Shown here in pieces: positions 60,680-64,000 of a DNA stretch of 64,000 nt. Origin of the DNA: Micromonospora sp. WMMD980. GTDB lineage: Bacteria; Actinomycetota; Actinomycetes; Mycobacteriales; Micromonosporaceae. Within the stretch, counting starts at the first letter, position 1; each line of letters begins with the position of its first letter. The stretch lies in the NCBI RefSeq assembly GCF_029626035.1, contig NZ_JARUBE010000003.1, positions 6,696,001 to 6,760,000 on the forward strand, given 5' to 3'. The notes beneath the pieces were generated by a model that searched no databases, had not been told where the DNA came from, and saw only the letters and a list, made by a program, of their open reading frames with translations. The translations under genes and the position numbers were made by a program.

Positions 60680-61423
60680 TCAGCAGGCGGAGCCGGGCTG
60701 GTCCCGGGCCGGGAAGTCGGGCCGTGGCCAGGTCGACGCCTCCGCCACCGGGTGGCGGTAGTAGTCGTCGCGGGACAGGAACTCGACCGGGAGCGAGCCG
60801 GGCAGCGTGACCGCGCCCAGCGCCGGCCCGGGGGAGGCGGTGACCCGGGTGGCGAGGACGTCCCGCTCCGGTGGGGACAGGTCCACCAGGTCGGGATGGG
60901 CCAACCGGAACCCGGCGACCGAGCGGCGTACCTGCCGGGCCAGCGCGGTGACCAGGGCGACCGGCCCGGTGAGCGCGAGCGCCGGCTGCCGGATGGTGCG
61001 CAGCGCGTCGCACACCACGCGCAGCTCCACCGCGTCGTCGCCCACCTCGGCCAGCTCCACCCGGGACGGCCACTGCCAGCGGATCTGACCGCTGACCAGG
61101 CGGGACAGCCGGGCCGGACGCCGGTGCCGGGCGCCGGTCGAGCCGTCCCGCCCGGGGACCAGGGACAATTCGGGGCCGGTGCACACGTAGGCCAGCCGCC
61201 GGTCGGTCACGGTGACCGACGCCGGGTCGGGCAGCGCCCAGCAGCGCACGTCCTCGGTGGGACCGAGCAGGTGACCGGCGACCCGCAGCCGGTGCTGGCC
61301 GAGCAGCCGCTCGCCCGGCTCGGGCACCAGCGCGTAGCGCCGGTCGAGCAGCGGACGGGTGGGGTCGTCGTCGGCGTCGAAGCGGTGTGGCCCGATGAAG
61401 AAGGGTGCGGCGTCCTCCGGCAC
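60680..61423 (-). CDS. Hypothetical actinobacterial protein
   Basis: 247 residues from GTG 61423, chosen because GGGAGG is just upstream; a longer frame to 61489 lacks this support. The first 35 residues are polar. A beta-rich middle (RLLGQHRLRVAGHLLGPTEDVRCW, SVTVTDRRLAYVCTGPE) resembles PH-like or bacterial GRAM-type folds. The rest is mixed (RQVRRSVAGFRLAHPDLVDLSPPERDVLATR). No signal or membrane segment. Function unknown. It lies downstream of nothing obvious and 74 bases from the response regulator end. Confidence 0.65.
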   Translation of the reverse strand: MPEDAAPFFIGPHRFDADDDPTRPLLDRRYALVPEPGERLLGQHRLRVAGHLLGPTEDVRCWALPDPASVTVTDRRLAYVCTGPELSLVPGRDGSTGARHRRPARLSRLVSGQIRWQWPSRVELAEVGDDAVELRVVCDALRTIRQPALALTGPVALVTALARQVRRSVAGFRLAHPDLVDLSPPERDVLATRVTASPGPALGAVTLPGSLPVEFLSRDDYYRHPVAEASTWPRPDFPARDQPGSAC

Positions 61424-61497
61424 GGTACGACCTCCCGGTGACGGTTGGCGGTATCGGTGAGCCTGACGGATTCCTGGGGTGATTGTCATGACACCCG

Positions 61498-62214
61498 TTA
61501 GGGGGTCGGCCGGTCGGCCGACGCCTGCGACCGGTAGATGCCGATCTCTTCCGGTCGGACGAGGCCGTCCTCGATCGCACGGGCGAGCAGAGCGGCCTTG
61601 GTGGCCGCCGGACGACCCGCTCGGGTGTACTTGATCCGCGCCCGGTCCACGTACTGCTTGACGGTGTGCTCGCTGATCTGCATCCGGCGCGCCACCGACG
61701 CCTTCGACATCGACTGGAACCAGAGCAGCAGCGCCTCGCGCTCCTTGTCCGACAGGACCGGCCGGCCCGGGCGGGCGTCGCCGACCATCGCGCCGGCCAG
61801 CGCCGGCGGCACGAACGGGCGGTCGCTCGCCGCCGCGAGCACGGTGCCCACGCAGTGTTCCCGCCCCTCGTGCTTGGCCAGGAAGGCCACCGCGCCCGCG
61901 TCCAGGGCGGCCAGCATGGTCTGCGGGTCGGTGTGCTCGGAGTAGACCACCACCCGCCGCCCGGCCGCGCTCAGCTCGGCCAGCTTGTCGAGCACCATCC
62001 GTCCGTGCAGCCGCAGGTCGAGCAGCACCACCTCGGCGTCCGGCGCGGCCCGCAGCACCGCGTCCGGGTCGTCGCCGGTCGCCAGCACCCGCAGTCGCGG
62101 CTCGGTGGCCAGCCAGGCGCGCACCCCGTCGATCACCACCGGGTGGTCGTCGACGATCGCCACCCCGATCGGGTGCCCGGCGTTCACGTCCGCCGCCAGC
62201 GGGTCTGCGTCCAT
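61498..62214 (-). CDS. NarL/LuxR-type response regulator
   Basis: 238 residues from ATG 62214. A receiver domain (about 17-130; VAIVDDHPVVIDGVRAWL, phosphorylated Asp in VVLLDLRLHG) is followed by a LuxR-type helix-turn-helix (about 155-225; LSDKEREALLLWFQSMSKASVARRMQISEHTVKQYVDRARIKY). This would bind DNA after phosphorylation by the histidine kinase encoded at the right end of the window. It overlaps the upstream membrane protein gene by 31 bases, so the three genes are one operon. Confidence 0.93.
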   Translation of the reverse strand: MDADPLAADVNAGHPIGVAIVDDHPVVIDGVRAWLATEPRLRVLATGDDPDAVLRAAPDAEVVLLDLRLHGRMVLDKLAELSAAGRRVVVYSEHTDPQTMLAALDAGAVAFLAKHEGREHCVGTVLAAASDRPFVPPALAGAMVGDARPGRPVLSDKEREALLLWFQSMSKASVARRMQISEHTVKQYVDRARIKYTRAGRPAATKAALLARAIEDGLVRPEEIGIYRSQASADRPTP

Positions 62215-63380
62215 CTGATCTCCCCGTCCCGCTCGTGCACGCGCTCCACCGGGCCGTCGCCGCCGGCCGGCGCCACGGAGTCGTCGGGGCCGTCGTGGTC
62301 CGGCGTCACCAGGCTGACCACCACCTCGTCCGGGCCGGCGACCACGGTCAGCCGGGCCCAGCCGCGGGCGCCGGCGAGCGCGCCGGTGAGTGGGTCGGCC
62401 AGCCCCCGGCGCACGTCGACCGCCAGCGCCGGCGGGGTGCCGACCGCGACCAGCTCGATCGGCAGGCCGTTCCGTTCCGCCAGATCGGCCGCGGCGCGCA
62501 GCTCGTGCAGCAGCGGGTCGGGCACGTCGTCGGACTCGGCGATCAACCGGCGCAGTCGGGCGGCGGCCAGCACCGCGCGGCGGCGTACCGCCTCGTCCGC
62601 CGGGTCGGCGTCGCCTGCCGCCAACGCCGCCAGCACCTCCTCGGCGGTGCCGCTGACCAGGGCGAGCCGGGCCTGCCGTTCGACCTGGGCGCGTTCGGCC
62701 GCGTCCCGTTCCGCGGCCACCGCCAGCACCGCGGCGGCGGTGCCGGCCCGGTCCCGGGCCAGCGCGGTCAACGCCGCCGCGCCGGCGAAGACCGCCACCG
62801 GCAGCGTCGAGGTGCCGTAGACGTACATCGCGTAGCGGCTCAGGTCGGCCGGCGCGGTCGCGCCGTGCAGCACCACCGCCACCAGCGCGATCGTCGCGTG
62901 CGCCGCGAGCACGGCCAGCAGCCAGCGCACCGGCCGCTGCCAGAGCACCAGCAGGAGGAACCAGGCCAGCCCACCCCACACCCAGTTGGCGGTGCTGAAC
63001 AGGAACCGGTCACCGACCGCCGCGAAGACCGCCGCGTCGACCAGCAGCAGCGCCGTGGCCAGCCGCCGGGCCGGGGGGAGTCCACCGCGCAGCAGGCGTA
63101 CGCCGGTGGCGACGCCGACCAGCGCGGTAACCAGCCAACCGACCGCCACCACCGCCGGTGCGGCCATCCCGGGCCCCGCCGCCAGCACCGCCGGCAGCCC
63201 GATCACCAGGTGCCAGGCCAGCGCGATGACCACCGCGACGAGCCGCGCGCCCCGGTCCGACGCGTCCGCCACGGCGTGCGCCTCCGGCGACGCCCCGGCC
63301 ACCCCGGCGCGCACCGGCATCCGGGGCAGGGGGAGTGACGCCCGGCCGGCGGTGACCGCCGTGGAAAACTCAGTCGCCAT
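62184..63380 (-). CDS. Membrane sensor-like protein of the two-component operon
   Basis: 398 residues. About six hydrophobic helices (residues about 45-210) lead to a helical region (AERDAAERAQVERQARLALVSGTAEEV) and a C-terminal beta-rich part (WARLTVVAGPDEVVVSLVTP). This layout matches a membrane histidine-kinase-like protein without a recognisable phosphoacceptor H-box and with a degenerate ATPase part (no N or G box), so it probably senses or scaffolds for the true kinase encoded upstream. Overlaps that gene by 11 bases. Confidence 0.75.
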   Translation of the reverse strand: MATEFSTAVTAGRASLPLPRMPVRAGVAGASPEAHAVADASDRGARLVAVVIALAWHLVIGLPAVLAAGPGMAAPAVVAVGWLVTALVGVATGVRLLRGGLPPARRLATALLLVDAAVFAAVGDRFLFSTANWVWGGLAWFLLLVLWQRPVRWLLAVLAAHATIALVAVVLHGATAPADLSRYAMYVYGTSTLPVAVFAGAAALTALARDRAGTAAAVLAVAAERDAAERAQVERQARLALVSGTAEEVLAALAAGDADPADEAVRRRAVLAAARLRRLIAESDDVPDPLLHELRAAADLAERNGLPIELVAVGTPPALAVDVRRGLADPLTGALAGARGWARLTVVAGPDEVVVSLVTPDHDGPDDSVAPAGGDGPVERVHERDGEIRWTQTRWRRT

Positions 63381-64000
63381 CCGACCACTCCAGCCGTACC
63401 CGGGTGCCGGCGCCCGGGGCGGAGGTCACCACCGCCCGACCGGCCACCGTGTCCATCCGACCGTGGATCGATTCGCGCAGCCCGTACCGGTGGGCCGGGA
63501 CCGTCGCCGGATCGAAGCCCGGACCGTCGTCGACCACCTCGACCACGACGGCGCCGCGCTCGCGCGCCAGCCGCAGCGCGGTGGTCGCGCCCGGCGCGTG
63601 GCGCGCCACGTTGGCCAGCGCGGCGGCCGCGCTGTCGGCGAGCGCCGCGGCGACCTCCGCCGGCACCCGGCACCGCGGCAGCGTCGCGGTCACCCGCAGC
63701 TCCGGCAGCCCGGCGAGGACGGTGCGCAGCCGCTCGTCCAGGTCCGCCTCGCCGGTCGCGGTCCGCGCGCCGGCCAGCGCGCCGAGGGTACGCAGATCCG
63801 CCGCGCACCGCTCGCGCAGCGCCGCCGAGCCGCCGGGGACCGCGCCGAGGCCGACCATGGTCAGCGTGCCGAGCACGGTGTCGTGCAGGTCCCGGTTGTG
63901 CCGCCGTTCCGCCTCGCGCGCGGTGCGCGCCACCACCACCTCGTGCGACAACCGCCGGTAGTCGGCGAACGCGGCGTCGCCCCGACCGATCCAGCGGCGC
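63370..64000 (-). CDS. Histidine kinase, NarX/DesK type, C-terminal part (gene runs off the right edge)
   Basis: About 210 residues are visible. The HisKA_3 phosphoacceptor helix is EAERRHNRDLHDTVLGTL with the His of DLHDT, followed by a two-helix bundle and a GHKL ATPase (AAAALANVARHAPG as N box, VVDDGPGFDP as G1). It should autophosphorylate and pass phosphate to the response regulator at 61498. The frame is open to the right edge, so the sensor part is outside the window. The next two genes overlap or adjoin it on the same strand. Confidence 0.92.
   Translation of the reverse strand, partial: RRWIGRGDAAFADYRRLSHEVVVARTAREAERRHNRDLHDTVLGTLTMVGLGAVPGGSAALRERCAADLRTLGALAGARTATGEADLDERLRTVLAGLPELRVTATLPRCRVPAEVAAALADSAAAALANVARHAPGATTALRLARERGAVVVEVVDDGPGFDPATVPAHRYGLRESIHGRMDTVAGRAVVTSAPGAGTRVRLEWSDGD

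Overview
The window is a stretch of very GC-rich chromosome from an actinomycete. The likely source is Micromonospora or a close relative in the Micromonosporaceae. Supporting signs are the GTG/TTG starts with AGGAGG-type ribosome sites, a complete cvn conservon, a class F sortase, a CebR-type cellulose operator, an actinobacterial xylose isomerase and many small actinobacterial DUF proteins. I see no prophage, integrase, transposase, CRISPR array, rRNA or complete tRNA. It reads as ordinary core and near-core chromosome, not an island.

Layout. 1-3 kb: the end of NAD-glutamate dehydrogenase, then a class F sortase with its likely substrate. 3.4-5.2 kb: a secreted GH6 cellulase with a CebR-type operator. 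5.3-9.6 kb: a sodium:solute symporter with a small membrane partner, then two related proteins sharing an uncharacterised C-terminal domain. 9.9-13.7 kb: the four-gene conservon (kinase-like, roadblock, DUF742, GTPase). 13.8-18.5 kb: a lactonase-like propeller, a solute-binding/VWA protein and an exopolysaccharide sugar-phosphate transferase. 18.5-23 kb: two PP2C/SpoIIE phosphatases, a MarR regulator and a cobalamin-binding protein. 23-27 kb: ROK regulator, xylA and xylB. 27-35 kb: an MFS transporter, then an alpha-glucoside utilisation cluster (GH13 glucosidase, LacI regulator, ABC importer). 35-40 kb: an M23 peptidase, TspO, small membrane and housekeeping genes. 40-44 kb: the murR-murQ pair and a sigma-70 family factor. 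44-48 kb: an NlpC/P60 hydrolase and small conserved actinobacterial proteins. 48-54.5 kb: DAHP synthase with a leader peptide, two M16 peptidases and asd. 54.6-60 kb: a TMEM175-like channel, CBS protein, SCP2-like protein coupled to a glycogen-debranching enzyme, a VOC protein, a hydrolase and an acyltransferase. 61.5-64 kb: a two-component system with an extra membrane protein.

Genes working together. Polysaccharide use dominates: secreted cellulase, xylose catabolism, an alpha-glucoside importer with an intracellular glucosidase, a debranching enzyme and MurQ recycling, each with its own local regulator. LacI-type operators lie upstream of the cellulase and between the importer and the M23 peptidase. 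Signalling is the second theme: the conservon, three phosphatase/cobalamin genes, a sigma factor and the terminal two-component system.

Best leads. (1) The DAHP synthase gene is preceded by an apparently leaderless 21-residue peptide with Tyr-Arg-Trp-Phe codons, followed by a long-range RNA pairing and a terminator-like hairpin. This looks like attenuation sensing all three aromatic amino acids. (2) A stand-alone cobalamin protein with the CarH-type W-x9-EH light-sensing motif overlaps a PAS/GAF/PP2C phosphatase gene. (3) The GH13 glucosidase can be full length only if it starts at CTG. (4) A GGGGCCCC-cored palindromic repeat sits at gene 3' ends and supplies coding and stop codons. (5) A 132-bp inverted-repeat element lies at 40.1-40.2 kb.
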